A program made the translations under genes and the position numbers. Shown one piece after another: positions 9,081 through 18,280 of a DNA stretch of 64,000 bases (the stretch's first letter is position 1; the number at the start of each line of letters is the position of its first letter). The notes beneath the pieces are model-generated. The model was not told the origin of the DNA, searched no databases, and worked only from the letters and a program-made list of their open reading frames with translations. The stretch is from Streptomyces rugosispiralis (GTDB lineage: Bacteria; Actinomycetota; Actinomycetes; Streptomycetales; Streptomycetaceae): NCBI RefSeq assembly GCF_024505145.1, contig NZ_JANIAA010000001.1:62001-126000 (forward strand). Direction: 5' to 3'.

Positions 9081-9757
9081 CGGGGACACAGATGAACGCA
9101 GAGGTCAGGCCCGTACGAGCGGGCCGGCCGCGGCGACGAAGGGGAGCTTCCCCTGCCAGGCGCAACTCCTCCCTACGGGTGGCAAGGCCGTTGCTGGAGA
9201 GCTTGTCGAGCAGCCCACCGAGCGGGAAGACGGAGTCGGCCGCGGACGAGAGACACACCTACCTGGCGCTGCGGGAAGTCCGGCATACCGTCACTGCGGC
9301 GGCCACCAGCACCCCAGTGGTGAAAGCCAGCAGAAGCACACGGCCGACCGGCCACAGGCCCAGCAGGCGGGCGCTGGTTACAACAGCCAGCTGCCTGACG
9401 GCGAACGGCTCGGGGTGCCGCTCTCTGGGCTCCGGATAAGCTCCCCGTCTCCGGAGTCCAGAGCCGTCGTGACGAGGTGCTCAGGGGATATGGGCCTCGC
9501 ACGTCAGCCGGAGCACCTCGACGGCCACCGCGGCATCCCGTTTCCGACGCCGCCGGGCTGTGGCCGCCTTGCGCTCTCAATCGTCGGCGCGGTCCTGGGC
9601 CCAGGCCGTAGGGGTTGTTGGCGCGCTTTGAACTCCCCGGCTGTTACTCAGGAGACGGTCGGACCTGCTCGCTTTCATTCCTCACACGCATGCTCGACGC
9701 GGAGAGCGAGCCGTAGCCTGAGCCAGTGGCTGCCTCCAGAGAGATCTTCGCAATCGA
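9081..9757. other. Non-coding or decayed stretch, no gene seen
   Basis: About 680 bases without an ORF of convincing codon use on either strand. It lies between two pseudogenes and is probably degenerate coding sequence that can no longer be recognised. Confidence 0.5.
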
Positions 9758-10733
9758 TGGCTGCGGAACCTCCTGACCGAACGCTACGCCGCTACGGTCG
9801 CTGCCGACCGTTGGGAGCGGATGGAGCCGTGGACCGTAACCCGGGTCTGGCTCCGAAGTGCTGCGACGGTTCCCGACTCCGTCGTCGTGAAGTGGATATC
9901 AGACGGGCTACGGGACGCCCGTACTGCCGCGTGGCGGCTGCGTACCGAGCTGGCCGCGCTTCAGTTCCTCAGCCGGGACCTCGGGACCGGCCTTGCTCCC
10001 GACGTCATCGCCGCTGATACAGCCGCCGGATTCCTCGTCCTGGAAGACCTGGCGCCCCGGGTGAGCCTCGACCAACTGCTTCGACGGGACGGCGCGGCAG
10101 CGCACGGCGGCCGACTGGCCGCGTCCGCCCACGCCCGCGGCGTCCTGAGCGCGGCCACCGCCGGGCGAGCCGCCGCCTACTACGCCCGCCGGTCCGAGCT
10201 GGGACCGGTCGACCCCGCGGCAGACCGGGCAGGGCGACTCACCCCGTTCCGGAAGGCCGGAATCGAGCACGCCTCGGCCCTCGGGGTACATCTCGAGGGC
10301 CGGGCCGCACATGAACTTGCTTGAGCTATCGGCGAGTTGGCTGCATGTGCCAGGCCCGGCCTGGCTGACGGTGGGCGATCCCACCACTACGGGACTGGCC
10401 GACCAGTACCGGCGTGCCCTGGCCCTCGGCATCCCCGAGGCCGAGGACGACCAGCGGTACGGAAAGGGCCTCGCCGCTGCCTGCGCGTCCTGGGCGCTGG
10501 TCCGTCTGCAACGGTTCCCTCTGCTCGATGCCCGTCCACCAGGTGACCACAGCCGACTCCAGCTCATCGCAACGCTGGAGGCCGCCGCTCACACCTCCCA
10601 GACCCATCAGGCCCTGCCTCATCTCGTTGCCTGGATCCGCCGCATCGCCGCCGTACTACGTCGTCGCTGGCCCGACGCGGACCAGGACCTCACCGACCCG
10701 GCAGGGTTCCCGCCCTACCGGGCCCGTCTCTGA
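9758..10733 (+). pseudogene. Broken phosphotransferase (aminoglycoside phosphotransferase-like)
   Basis: The first reading frame (RNLLTERYAATVAADRWERM, later VVVKWI and AGFLVLEDLAP) looks like the N-lobe of a small-molecule kinase: the VVVKW lysine and the LVLEDL hinge are visible. This frame ends at 10324. The continuation from about 10311 (TVGDPTTTGLADQYRRALALG to the stop at 10731-10733) is in another frame, with part of the region holding the catalytic HGD-type motif missing or altered. Thus at least one frameshift, plus probable sequence loss, inactivates the gene. Confidence 0.6.
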
Positions 10734-10738
10734 CTCCG

Positions 10739-10990
10739 AGCGCTCTCGTACGGTTCGACCGCGGCTGGACCGCCGGAATCGAACGGCCGTCCAGCTCGAC
10801 CGCGATCGACCGCAGCCAGTTCGTCAGCCCGACGCTCGACCGGCGGTGCCGCTCGGTCAGCCCGCCGACCCGCTCGACGAACGCCCTGCGCGAACAGCTC
10901 CCGTGGCCGCAGAAGTACCGGCGTACCCGGAGCCGGACCACGACACGACGGGACCCCGACGGCCGCTCTTCCTTCCGACGACGTTCAGGC
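10739..10990 (-). mobile_element. ISL3-family transposase fragment
   Basis: The minus strand reads RRYFCGHGSCSRRAFVERV then LTERHRR and IAVELDGR, which matches the N-terminal zinc-binding region of ISL3 transposases (cysteines followed by a GLTxRH segment). Only about 80 residues are recognisable, with no catalytic domain and no terminal repeats. A second ISL3 relic lies at 35.4-35.9 kb. Confidence 0.6.
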
Positions 10991-11136
10991 GCGGGCGGGT
11001 GGCAGCCGAGAAGCGCAGCGCCCAGTGGGTCTGGGAACAAGCCGCCATCCACACCGTTTGGTCGCACGGATTCCACAGCGCACCAACTGGTCCTAAAATG
11101 TGTTGGCTTGGCGCCGACGGGGGGAGGTTGACGAGC

Positions 11137-11835
11137 GTGCGGTCAGAACCGGTGCTAGTTGTGATCGCCTTGCTCTGCTGGTTGATCTACGCACTGTTCG
11201 TGTGGATCCGCGGAATCGTGCACCGGCGGCGGCTGCCGGAGCCGTCGGTCGCCCCGGGCCAGTTGGAGCTCTATCAGGGGCAGGTATTCCGCGAGATTTG
11301 CCGACGGGCGGCGAACCCGGGACGGCGCGTGATGATGACCGACTACTTTGCCGAGCGAGGATGGAATCGGGCGGACGTCATGCGCATCCTGGCGGAGTTG
11401 CTCAAGCACAAACTGATCGATGTGGAGGGTTGGCGGTTCGGCAGCTACAGCGTGACCCACAAGGGCTGGACCGAGTACGAGGGCAAGTTCATCTGGACAG
11501 GAGGCGAAGGGGTGCACATCTCCACCGGACCGGGCGGCTTCATCGTGGCGAACGTCAACAGCCATCATTCGGTGGCCCACGGCGGCTACGGCAACCGGGC
11601 GAACGCGCCTGACATCCCCCACCAGCAACTGATCGACGCGCTGCGCACGGACGCGGACACCGCGACGTCCGATGAGGCGGTGAGGGCGCGGGAGTACGCC
11701 GACGACCTGGCCGCGGCCGTCGAGGCGCAGGATGCCGACAGGACGGCTCGCGTCCTCGGAAGGATCAACGCCCTCCTGTCCACCGCTACGGCTGCCTTCA
11801 CTCTGGCCCGCGGACTACTGCCATCCGGCTCATAG
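11137..11835 (+). CDS. Membrane-anchored hypothetical protein with a winged-helix-like segment
   Basis: The GTG at 11137 is chosen because GGGGAGG ends 9 bases before it; an ATG 39 bases upstream has no ribosome site. The 232-residue product begins with one transmembrane helix (about 4-25), then a cytoplasmic part. Residues about 65-110 (MTDYFAERGWNRADVMRILA, then ELLKHKLID) resemble a winged-helix fold, followed by a short beta segment and a helical tail. I do not recognise the family. Codon use is normal, so it is probably functional. Confidence 0.65.
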   Translation: MRSEPVLVVIALLCWLIYALFVWIRGIVHRRRLPEPSVAPGQLELYQGQVFREICRRAANPGRRVMMTDYFAERGWNRADVMRILAELLKHKLIDVEGWRFGSYSVTHKGWTEYEGKFIWTGGEGVHISTGPGGFIVANVNSHHSVAHGGYGNRANAPDIPHQQLIDALRTDADTATSDEAVRAREYADDLAAAVEAQDADRTARVLGRINALLSTATAAFTLARGLLPSGS

Positions 11836-12009
11836 CGCAACGGAGCCGCCGGGGACCGCTTGGCGTGCATCGGGTGTCGGCACTCGCCGCAGGTCAGCGT
11901 TGCCCTAGGAAGCTGGAAGCTGCCCCGTTCAAGCTGCCTCAGCAGCGGGACGAAGGGCATGTGCGCACAGTGAGAGCCGGGTTTGTGCAGACCCACATCG
12001 CGGTTTCGG

Positions 12010-12855
12010 TCAGTGGTCTCGCAGCCGCGCGAATGCGGGGGCGTGGGCGGAATGGGGGGCGAGGGTGTAGGTGACGATGGTCAGACCGGGGTCGGCGGGG
12101 ACTTCGAGGGCGTCGTAGTCGAGGTCGAGGTCGCCGACGTCGGGGTGGTGGAAGCGCTGCTGCCCGCTGCGGTAGTACTCGACGTCGTGGGCGTCCCAGC
12201 GCCTGGCGAACTCGTCGCTGTGGGTGACGAGTTCGTCGATGAGGCCGACGAGGTCGGTGTTGGCCGGAGTGCGGGCGGCTTCGGTGCGCAGGCTGCCGAC
12301 CGCGTCGTGGGCGATGCGGTCCCAGTCGCGGTAGAAGCGGCGGGCGCGCGGGTCCAGGAAGACGAAGCGGGCCAGGTTGGGCGGCTGCTCCGCGATGTCG
12401 AGGGCTTCGGTGTACAGGGCGCGGGCGAGAGCGTTCGTGGCCAGGACGTCCAGGTGGGCGTTGCGCACGAAGGCGGCCGCTTGGGTCATGGCGTCCAGGA
12501 CCTGCTGGAGGCTGTCGCGCACGTGTGACAGGCCGCCGTCGCGGTCGGTGGTGCGGTGAGGGGCGTTGGCGGCGCGGACGAGGGCGGCCAGGTGGGCGCG
12601 CTCGACGTCATCGAACTGGAGGGCGGTGGAGAGGCTGTCGAGGATTTCTTCGGAGACGCCGCCGACGTTGCCGCGCTCGATGCGGGTGTAGTACTCGACG
12701 CTGATCGCGGCGAGCTGGGCGACCTCGGAGCGGCGCAGGCCCGATACCTGGCGTCGGCCGCCGAAGTCGGGCAGGCCGGCTTCCTCGGGAGTCAGACGGG
12801 CGCGGCGGCTGGTGAGGAAGTTGCGGATGTCCTCGCGGACAGTATCGGCTGGCAC
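12010..12855 (-). CDS. XRE-family regulator with MmyB-like ligand-binding domain
   Basis: 281 residues from a GTG preceded by GGGGA. The N-terminal HTH (about 30-80) contains GLRRSEVAQLAAISVEYYTR, the hallmark of the MmyB/XRE group. The C-terminal domain (about 105-265) has FVFLDPRARRFYRDW and ends in IVTYTLAPHSAH, both typical of the MmyB-like PAS-type pocket. It is divergent from the MFS/CMD/cupin/dehydrogenase operon with 157 bases between starts, an arrangement common for these regulators, so it probably controls that operon. Confidence 0.9.
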   Translation of the reverse strand: MPADTVREDIRNFLTSRRARLTPEEAGLPDFGGRRQVSGLRRSEVAQLAAISVEYYTRIERGNVGGVSEEILDSLSTALQFDDVERAHLAALVRAANAPHRTTDRDGGLSHVRDSLQQVLDAMTQAAAFVRNAHLDVLATNALARALYTEALDIAEQPPNLARFVFLDPRARRFYRDWDRIAHDAVGSLRTEAARTPANTDLVGLIDELVTHSDEFARRWDAHDVEYYRSGQQRFHHPDVGDLDLDYDALEVPADPGLTIVTYTLAPHSAHAPAFARLRDH

Positions 12856-13012
12856 GTTCCCCAGCCTAGGCCGCAGGGGTGGGCGGGGGTCCCTGCCAGT
12901 ACCTCTCCTGACAAGGACTCCCAGGTCACAGGCGGTGCGTGGTTCTTTTGGAGGTGTGGCCGGGCCAGCAGACCCGGACCGACCCACCTTCGAGAAGGGA
13001 TCACCCCGCGTC

Positions 13013-14419
13013 ATGACCTCGACCGCTTCCCTGCCCCGTTCCCCGGGCCAGGGCACTCCGGTTGCGGAGCGGCATGCGGAACCGCATGCGAAGGCGACGC
13101 TGGCCGCCGCCGTCCTGGGCTTCTTCGTGATCACGCTGGACGCGACGATCGTCAACGTCGCCCTGCCCTCCATCCGCGATGCGCTGGGCGGCGGGATCAC
13201 CGGCCTGCAATGGGTGGTCGACGGCTACACGCTGATGTTCGCAGCCTTGCTGCTGTCCGCCGGCGCCCTGTCGGACCGGATCGGTGCCCGTAAGGCGTTC
13301 GCCGCCGGACTGACCGTGTTCGTCATGGCCTCACTGGCGTGCGGGCTGGGTCCCTCGCTGCCCATGCTGATCGCGGCCCGTGTGATGCAGGGCATCGGGG
13401 CGGCGATCACCATGCCGACCTCGATGGCGCTGGTGCGCCACGCCTACCCCGACCCGGCCCGCCGCGCCCGCGCGGTGGGGGTGTGGGCGATGGGCGGGGC
13501 GCTGGCGGCCGCCGCGGGCCCCGTCCTCGGTGGCGTGCTGAGCCTGGCCTCCTGGCGGATGATCTTCTTCATCAACCTGCCGGTCGGCATCATCACCTTG
13601 TTGCTGTTGTCCCGGGCGCCGCACTCGCCGACCAGACCGGCACCGTTCGACTGGATCGGGCAGATCACCGGCATCCTCGCGATGGGCGGACTGACCTTCG
13701 GTGCCATCGAGGCCGGGCAGGACGGCTTCACCTCTCCCCGGGTGCTCGGGGCGCTGGGGCTGGCCGTGGTGGCCTTTGCCGCGTTCCTGGCCGCGCAGGC
13801 CAGGGTGGCGCACCCGATGGTGCCGCTGTCGCTGTTCCGCTCGCGGACGGTCGTGATCGCCACCGGTATCGGGTTCGCGTTCATGGTCGGCTTCTACGGG
13901 CTGCCGTTTGTCTTCAGCCTCGACTTCCAGCAGCAGCACGGCCTGTCCGCGCTGGGCGCCGGGATCGCGTTCTTGCCGATGATGGTCCTCAGCGCCTGCC
14001 TGACCCCGTTCTCCTCGCGCATCGCCGAGCGCACCGGACCACGCGTGCCGGTGGTCACCGGTCTGGTGCTGATGGCGGCGGGAGCCCTCGCGCTCGCCCT
14101 CGTCCCGGCCTCCTTCCCGGTGTGGGCCAGTGCCCTGCTGCTGATCCCGGTAGGACTGGCCGGGCCGCTGGTGATGCCGCCGACCACCGCCCTTCTGCTG
14201 GAGCACGTGCCCGCCGAGCGGACCGGCACCGCCAGCGGCGTGTTCAACACCAGCCGGCAGATCGGCGGCGCCCTGGCCGTGGCCGTCTTCGGCGCCCTGA
14301 TCTCCGCCCCGGCCGGTTTCCGGCACGGCCTGCGCATCAGCCTCGTGCTGGCTGCGGTCGTCGGCTTGGCCGCCGCGGTGGCCGCCCCACGGATGGCCAC
14401 CGCACGCCGCACCCCCTGA
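13013..14419 (+). CDS. DHA2-family MFS drug/metabolite exporter
   Basis: 468 residues, starting at the ATG behind GAGAAGGGA; an in-frame upstream extension is non-coding. A signature DATIVNVALPSI in helix 1, motif A SDRIGAR between helices 2 and 3 and motif C GPVLGGVL in helix 5 identify the 14-helix DHA2 group of proton antiporters. It is first in a plus-strand operon with carboxymuconolactone decarboxylase-like, cupin and dehydrogenase genes, and divergent from the MmyB-type regulator. It probably exports a toxic small molecule sensed by that regulator; the substrate is unknown. Confidence 0.9.
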   Translation: MTSTASLPRSPGQGTPVAERHAEPHAKATLAAAVLGFFVITLDATIVNVALPSIRDALGGGITGLQWVVDGYTLMFAALLLSAGALSDRIGARKAFAAGLTVFVMASLACGLGPSLPMLIAARVMQGIGAAITMPTSMALVRHAYPDPARRARAVGVWAMGGALAAAAGPVLGGVLSLASWRMIFFINLPVGIITLLLLSRAPHSPTRPAPFDWIGQITGILAMGGLTFGAIEAGQDGFTSPRVLGALGLAVVAFAAFLAAQARVAHPMVPLSLFRSRTVVIATGIGFAFMVGFYGLPFVFSLDFQQQHGLSALGAGIAFLPMMVLSACLTPFSSRIAERTGPRVPVVTGLVLMAAGALALALVPASFPVWASALLLIPVGLAGPLVMPPTTALLLEHVPAERTGTASGVFNTSRQIGGALAVAVFGALISAPAGFRHGLRISLVLAAVVGLAAAVAAPRMATARRTP

Positions 14420-14468
14420 CCTGATCCCGGCAACCGTGGATCACACCTGTGACGCAAAGGGAGATTTC

Positions 14469-14792
14469 ATGTCCGAGCACAAGCAGCCCTCCGGCGCCGC
14501 CCGCATGTTCGGCGACTTCGCACCGCAGTTGGTGCACTTCACCGACGACGTGTTGTTCGGCGAGGTGTGGGAGCGCCCCGACCTCAGCCCGCGGGACCGC
14601 TCGCTGATCACCGTGGCGAGCCTGGTCACCAGCGGAAGCACCGAGCAACTGCGCTACCACCTGGGCCGCGCCAAGGACAACGGCGCCGGCGAGGCCGAGC
14701 TGATCGAGGCCATCACCCACCTGGCCTTCTACACCGGCTGGCCCCGCGCCATGTCCGCCATGACCGTCGCCAAGGACCTCTTCCGCAACTGA
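14469..14792 (+). CDS. Carboxymuconolactone decarboxylase-family protein
   Basis: 107 residues, start chosen by AAAGGGAG upstream. The all-helical fold is clear (RDRSLITVASLVTSGSTEQL, later AITHLAFYTGWPRAMSAM). It lacks the CxxC of AhpD peroxidases, so it belongs to the gamma-CMD-like branch. Such short members often sit with cupins and alcohol dehydrogenases under MmyB/XRE regulators, as here. It lies 49 bases after the exporter. The reaction is unknown. Confidence 0.88.
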   Translation: MSEHKQPSGAARMFGDFAPQLVHFTDDVLFGEVWERPDLSPRDRSLITVASLVTSGSTEQLRYHLGRAKDNGAGEAELIEAITHLAFYTGWPRAMSAMTVAKDLFRN

Positions 14793-14849
14793 CCCACCCA
14801 CCCATCCACACACGCACGAACGCGCACACGCACGCAAGGAGCCATCCCG

Positions 14850-15248
14850 ATGGAACTGCTGACGCGTCCCGCCACCCGCAAGCTGCCGGAGAAGATGTTC
14901 ACCGGCGACGCCTGGGCCGATGTGATCTACCGCGGCGAGGAGGAGTCGACGGCGCGGGCGAACGCGGTGCACTTCGCACCCGGCGCCCGCACCGCCTGGC
15001 ACTCCCACGGCATCGGCCAGACCCTCTACATCGTCGAGGGCATCGCCCTGATCCAGTCCCGCGGCGGAAAGATCTTCGAGGCCCACCCGGGCCAGGTCAT
15101 CTGGACCCCGCCGGGCGAAGAGCACTGGCACGGTGCCGCCCCGGACCACTTCATGACCCACATCGCCCTGTGGGAAGGCGACGACGTCACCTGGCTCGAC
15201 CACGTCACCGACGCCGAATACGCCGGCCCCCGCACCCCCGACCTCTGA
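14850..15248 (+). CDS. Single-domain cupin protein
   Basis: 132 residues with a complete cupin: motif 1 around WHSHGIGQTLYIVEG (residues 50-64) and motif 2 around GEEHWHG (about 90-96) supply the His/Glu metal ligands. It is close to the small cupins annotated as hydroxynitrile-lyase-like. AAGGAG precedes the ATG. A role as a small metal-dependent oxidase, isomerase or lyase in the operon is likely but unproven. Confidence 0.88.
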   Translation: MELLTRPATRKLPEKMFTGDAWADVIYRGEEESTARANAVHFAPGARTAWHSHGIGQTLYIVEGIALIQSRGGKIFEAHPGQVIWTPPGEEHWHGAAPDHFMTHIALWEGDDVTWLDHVTDAEYAGPRTPDL

Positions 15249-15251
15249 CGC

Positions 15252-15307
15252 CCAGCAACCAGCCCCCAGCAACCAGCAACCAGCAACCAGCAACCAGCAA
15301 CCAGCAA
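15252..15307. repeat. Heptanucleotide tandem repeat in the dehydrogenase leader
   Basis: Eight head-to-tail units of CCAGCAA (the second is CCAGCCC) occupy exactly 56 bases. The array begins 3 bases after the cupin stop codon, and its last unit runs directly into the GGAG of the dehydrogenase ribosome site. Confidence 0.9.
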
Positions 15308-15321
15308 GGAGCATCCCCGTC

Positions 15322-16338
15322 ATGCGTGGAGCCATCCTCTACGGGCCGGGCGACGTCCGCGTCGAAGAACGCGACGCCCCCACCATTCTCAAGCCCACCG
15401 ACGCCGTAATCCGCACCTTCGCCACCTGCGTGTGCGGCTCGGACCTGTGGGACTACCGCGGCATCAACCCCGCCAAGGACCCCGCCCCCGCCGGCCACGA
15501 GTACGTCGGCATCGTAGAAGAGGTCGGCGACCAGGTCACCACGGTGCGGCCGGGCCAATTCGTCGTCGGCTCCTTCTTCGCCGGCGACGGCACCTGCCCC
15601 AACTGCCGCAACGGCTACCCCAGCAACTGTCTCAACCGCGAGTTCGTCGGCGGCTGCCAGGCCGAATACATTCGCGTCCCCTGGGCGGACGGCACCCTCG
15701 TCGCCACCCCCGAGCTGCCGGCCGAGGAGCAGGTACCCGATCTGCTGGCCTGCTCCGACGTGATGGGCACCGGCTGGTGGGCCGCGGTCGCGGCCGGCGT
15801 CCAGGCCGGGGACACCGTGGCCGTGGTCGGCGACGGAGCCGTCGGCCTGTCCGCGGTCATCGCCGCGAAGGAGATGGGTGCGCAGCGCATCATCGCCATG
15901 TCCCGTCACGAAAACCGGCAGAAGCTCGCCACCGAACTCGGTGCCACCGACATCGTCGCCGAACGCGGCGCCGACGGCGTCGCCCGCGTCAAGGACATGA
16001 CCGGCGGCATCGGCGCCGACCGCGTCCTCGAATGCGTCGGCACCGAGCAGTCCACCCAGCAAGCCCTGGACTCCACTCGCCCCGGCGGCGGCATCGGCAT
16101 CGCCGGCGTCCCCCACGAAGTGCGGATCGACGGTACCGCCCTGTTCTACTCCCACGCCACGATCCAGGGCGGCCCCGCGCCTGTGCGCCGCTTCCTGCCC
16201 GACCTCATCGACCGCGTCCTGACCGGTCGTATCCACCCCGGCCGCGTCTTCGACCTCACCCTGCCCCTCGACCAGGTCGCCGAGGGCTACCGGGCCATGG
16301 ACGAACGCCGCGCCATCAAGGCTCTCCTGCGTCCTTGA
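15322..16338 (+). CDS. Zinc-dependent alcohol dehydrogenase family protein
   Basis: 338 residues. The catalytic-zinc region CVCGSDLWDY (about 37-46) and GHEYVGIVEEVG (about 60-71) are intact. The structural-zinc loop is reduced to CPNCRNGYPSNC. The Rossmann motif GDGAVGLSAV lies near residue 171. AAGGAG precedes the ATG and overlaps the end of the heptamer repeat. It is last in the operon, and probably oxidises or reduces an alcohol/aldehyde handled by the neighbouring cupin and CMD-like proteins. Confidence 0.9.
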   Translation: MRGAILYGPGDVRVEERDAPTILKPTDAVIRTFATCVCGSDLWDYRGINPAKDPAPAGHEYVGIVEEVGDQVTTVRPGQFVVGSFFAGDGTCPNCRNGYPSNCLNREFVGGCQAEYIRVPWADGTLVATPELPAEEQVPDLLACSDVMGTGWWAAVAAGVQAGDTVAVVGDGAVGLSAVIAAKEMGAQRIIAMSRHENRQKLATELGATDIVAERGADGVARVKDMTGGIGADRVLECVGTEQSTQQALDSTRPGGGIGIAGVPHEVRIDGTALFYSHATIQGGPAPVRRFLPDLIDRVLTGRIHPGRVFDLTLPLDQVAEGYRAMDERRAIKALLRP

Positions 16339-16629
16339 TCGTCGTCCGGACGGGCGTTTGGCGTGGGGCCGTGGTCGGGCGTGATCTGCGGTGCCAGGCC
16401 GACAGCGTCCCCGTCATGACCGGGAAGACACAGCTCCAGCGCCGACGCGATATCAGCGACGACAGCGCGTCCGGCCAGAACCGGTCCGCGGGCTCGTAGC
16501 GGACCGAACCGGCGAGTCGCCGTCGCAGTGACAGCGTCTGGCACGCGAGCCCCCACCCGCAGCGATGACTTTACGAGCCTCACAGGTCACCGTTCCAGGC
16601 CGCGGACGCCAGTCGCAGCCGGGAGGCTG

Positions 16630-17394
16630 TTACTTCAGGTCCGAGAGGAGGCCGTCCAGGGCTTTCTTGAGGGCTGCGGCGTTGGCCGCATCGAACCACG
16701 TGGTGCGGATGCGCTCGTTGTTCCCTTTGGGAGTCTCGTGGTCGGCAGCAAGCTGATGCAGAGGGCGGGTCTCGTCGTTCAGGGAGCGGCCGACGTTCTG
16801 GAAGAGGCCGCGCACATACCGGTCGGCGGCGTCGGGGGCGATGCCGTGGCCGGTGGCCCACGAGGTGAGCATGGCGAGGTAGGCGTAGTGGGCGGTGAGG
16901 GTCCCGGTCAGTGCGGAGAAGACGTTGAACGCGGCCTCGTCCGCGACGGGGAGCGCCCCGCCCAGTTGCTCGAAGAGAGCGTCCACCACCGGGTGCGAGG
17001 GGCAGGTCACCGTGACGGAGCGGCGCTCGCGCACCGCGGGCAGCGGGATGGCGCGGACGATCGGGGCGCCGGTGGCCAGGGTCCGGCGCAGGTCGTCGAT
17101 GGCGACGCCGGCCATCAGGTTGACCACGGTCTTGTCCTCGTCCACTTTCAGCCCGGCGAGCGCCTCCTGGTGGTCCTGGCGGCGCACGGCGATGATCACC
17201 AACTCGGAGCGGTCCACCACCTCCTGGTTGTCGGCGCACATCTGGACGCCTTCGAAGCGCTCGGACAGTTCGGCGGCGGTGCGGGCTCCCCGGGGAGAGA
17301 GGAAGACCTCCGTCGACGCACCGCCCCCGCTGCGCAGCCCCTCGACGATGGCCCGGCCGATCTCGCCCACTCCGATGATGCCAATGCGCTGCAC
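16630..17394 (-). CDS. Pyrroline-5-carboxylate reductase-like NAD(P)-dependent oxidoreductase
   Basis: 254 residues from a GTG placed 7 bases after GGAGGA; an upstream ATG lies immediately 5' of that ribosome site and is less likely. The Rossmann motif GIIGVGEIG starts at residue 5. MAGVAIDDLR and APIVRAIPLPAV match the ProC-family substrate region. Because arms of actinobacterial genomes carry many ProC paralogues, I would not call it the housekeeping proline enzyme. A small membrane protein lies upstream on the same strand. Confidence 0.8.
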   Translation of the reverse strand: MQRIGIIGVGEIGRAIVEGLRSGGGASTEVFLSPRGARTAAELSERFEGVQMCADNQEVVDRSELVIIAVRRQDHQEALAGLKVDEDKTVVNLMAGVAIDDLRRTLATGAPIVRAIPLPAVRERRSVTVTCPSHPVVDALFEQLGGALPVADEAAFNVFSALTGTLTAHYAYLAMLTSWATGHGIAPDAADRYVRGLFQNVGRSLNDETRPLHQLAADHETPKGNNERIRTTWFDAANAAALKKALDGLLSDLK

Positions 17395-17489
17395 TGTGTC
17401 TTCCTCCATGGTGTGTGGTGGTCGTGAACCGTGGTGGTGCGGCTCTGTACGGTCGCGATGGTTGCGTGCGGAGTCGAACGGAGCCGTCG

Positions 17490-17969
17490 TCACGTCGGTC
17501 GCCTTCTTCTCCACAGCGATGTGACCACGAAAACGCCCGCCAGACAGGGAGTCATCCCGGCCCATCCCAGCTCCGGCGGCAGTCCGGTCGCGCCGGAGGT
17601 GTCCTTGGTCAGCAACCCGGCCAGTGCGGCGATGGCGCCGAGCACGAACATCACGGTCGCGACGGGGCGGGCCCACCGCTTGCCTGCCTTGACGGCCCAG
17701 GCCGCCGTGAGCCAGGCAAGGACGCCGAGCGCTCCGATGACGGACAACACGACCAGGTAGGTGATGACGGCCGAGTCGACCCGCGCCTGGGAGTAGTCGG
17801 GATAGCCGGCGCGGATGTGATCGGCCAGCACATGGGTGGTGCCGCGGTCGACATACGGCGCGATCGTCGCGAGGACAGTGAGCGCGAGGCCCACGTACAT
17901 CGCCGCAAGCGGCCCTCGTGCATGAGGTGGTCGCGTCATCAGGGTGCTTCTCTCGTCAGTTCTCTTCAT
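17490..17969 (-). CDS. Small four-helix membrane protein
   Basis: 159 residues (or 149 from an internal ATG at 17939). Hydrophobic segments at about 22-40, 70-92, 98-118 and 136-152 predict four membrane spans. Its soluble loop after helix 1 contains HVLADHIRAGYPDYSQARVD. It looks like the DUF-type small integral membrane proteins common in Streptomyces, but I cannot name it. It lies about 95 bases upstream of the P5C-reductase-like gene on the same strand. Confidence 0.65.
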   Translation of the reverse strand: MKRTDERSTLMTRPPHARGPLAAMYVGLALTVLATIAPYVDRGTTHVLADHIRAGYPDYSQARVDSAVITYLVVLSVIGALGVLAWLTAAWAVKAGKRWARPVATVMFVLGAIAALAGLLTKDTSGATGLPPELGWAGMTPCLAGVFVVTSLWRRRRPT

Positions 17970-18280
17970 TGGTCGCTTCGCTGTACCGGGGCCCTGGGCC
18001 CGGTGTCGGGCACGGCGGCGTCGATGTCATGGGCAGGATGTCGATTTCGACATGGCGTTCCCATAACGAGTACGCGGTCTGGACGGCGCCGATCGGATGG
18101 ATGGCGCGGCCACGCCGCGGATCGCTGGGTGAGCCGGCGGGGACCAGGCGGTGCGGTGGAGAGTGGCGGCGGCCTCGGGGAGGCGGTGGGGCCGTAGGCG
18201 CCAGTCATACACATGCAGCCGAGGCCGCGTCGGGAGACCGCCGCGACGTCGGGTCCGAGGGTCGGGGCATGGTGCCCCCG
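17970..18280. other. Intergenic stretch, nothing assigned
   Basis: About 310 bases between two minus-strand genes. Short minus-strand reading frames exist but none has a ribosome site or recognisable content. Confidence 0.4.

Noticed and set aside
15252..15307. Possible CRISPR-like array
   Set aside because: Units are 7 bp and contiguous with no spacers; it is a simple tandem repeat.
12010..16338. MmyB-type regulator/MFS/CMD/cupin/dehydrogenase as a novel system
   Set aside because: This arrangement is, to my knowledge, common in Streptomyces; kept as ordinary annotation.
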